Positions 63,927 through 64,000 of a stretch of DNA of 64,000 nucleotides are shown here, piece after piece (position 1 is the first letter of the stretch; every line of letters starts with the position of its first letter). Origin of the DNA: Synechococcus sp. WH 7803 (GTDB lineage Bacteria; Cyanobacteriota; Cyanobacteriia; PCC-6307; Cyanobiaceae); NCBI GenBank assembly GCA_000063505.1, contig CT971583.1, forward strand, positions 837,918 to 901,917. Direction: 5' to 3'. The translations under genes and the position numbers were made by a program. The notes beneath the pieces are model-generated. The model searched no databases. It saw only the letters and a program-made list of their open reading frames with translations, and was not told the origin of the DNA.

Positions 63927-63979
63927 GCCGGCAACACAAAGACGTCTGACCTTGTTTCGACTCTTTGGGGTTGCCGGTT
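63927..63979. ncRNA. long stem-loop, candidate structured RNA
   Basis: GCCGGCAAC-A-CAAAGA ... TCTTTG-GG-GTTGCCGGT: a 9-bp outer and 6-bp inner stem around a 19-nt loop, directly upstream (minus strand) of the terminator. No ORF fits. Could be a short RNA or a 3'-UTR structure of a gene beyond the window. Confidence 0.4.
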
Positions 63980-64000
63980 CCTCACACAAATGCACTGTCA

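Noticed and set aside
63972-63992. Yfr1-like small RNA motif (TTCCTCACAC)
   Set aside because: Only 9 of the 11 nt of the Yfr1 single-stranded core (ACUCCUCACAC) match and the expected second stem is outside the window.

Overview
The window looks like a chromosome segment of a marine picocyanobacterium of the Synechococcus/Cyanobium lineage. The basis is gene content: an orange carotenoid protein (OCP) / beta-carotene ketolase / fluorescence recovery protein cluster, two high-light-inducible proteins, a DUF3598 phycobilin-lyase-like protein, a Nif11-domain peptide, many very short conserved ORFs, and tightly packed GC-rich genes. No plasmid or phage structural genes, integrase, transposase or rRNA gene were seen. 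The only tRNA-like sequence is a 3' fragment of tRNA-Arg(TCT).

Layout. 1-12.6 kb is mixed core and accessory: glutathione-dependent formaldehyde dehydrogenase (cut by the window edge), an MliC-type lysozyme inhibitor, a DUF4114 secreted protein, a decayed Phd/PIN toxin-antitoxin module, a TPMT-like methyltransferase, a TerB-like protein, an APH/CHK-like kinase, a class A acid phosphatase and a DUF429 protein. 12.7-25.2 kb is a visibly AT-richer genomic island of mostly short secreted proteins plus a three-gene membrane/J-domain/HNH operon, a GIY-YIG-like protein, a secreted SNase, a secreted HExxH protein and a LuxR-type regulator. 25.3-33 kb is mainly core: a UraA/NCS2 permease, a half-size TauE protein, a DUF411 protein and a second LuxR-type regulator. 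33.1-36.3 kb holds the photoprotection cluster (ocp, crtW, frp, an alpha/beta hydrolase, hli). 36-44 kb holds small genes, a GT2 glycosyltransferase, hli, DUF3598 and MIF. 44.3-49.5 kb is a single 1744-residue multicopper-oxidase mosaic gene. 49.8-57.6 kb holds dcd, SDR-sodC, a ferredoxin/metallo-beta-lactamase fusion, DUF427, DUF924 and small proteins. 57.7-62.8 kb is an eight-gene, translationally coupled Mrp-type cation/proton antiporter operon led by a TerB/Coq4-like gene.

The most unusual part is the island. Its minus-strand genes share modular flanks. Element B (about 65 nt, two GC-rich half-sites around a conserved core) lies at the 5' side of six genes or operons. Element A (about 95 nt bounded by TGTCGGGA/TCCCGACA, usually followed by an identical terminator hairpin) lies at the 3' side. 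Two genes also share an identical 41-bp leader (element C) with a hairpin that presents a Shine-Dalgarno core. Two further segments (D and E) are duplicated inside the island. The result looks like an array of separate cargo genes with standard upstream and downstream parts.

Other second-look items are a pair of diverged, apparently non-coding 300-nt elements (30.44 and 37.57 kb), LuxR-type regulators lacking the phospho-acceptor Asp, and a truncated TauE fused to an unrelated N-terminus. All functions are read from sequence motifs; no database search was possible.
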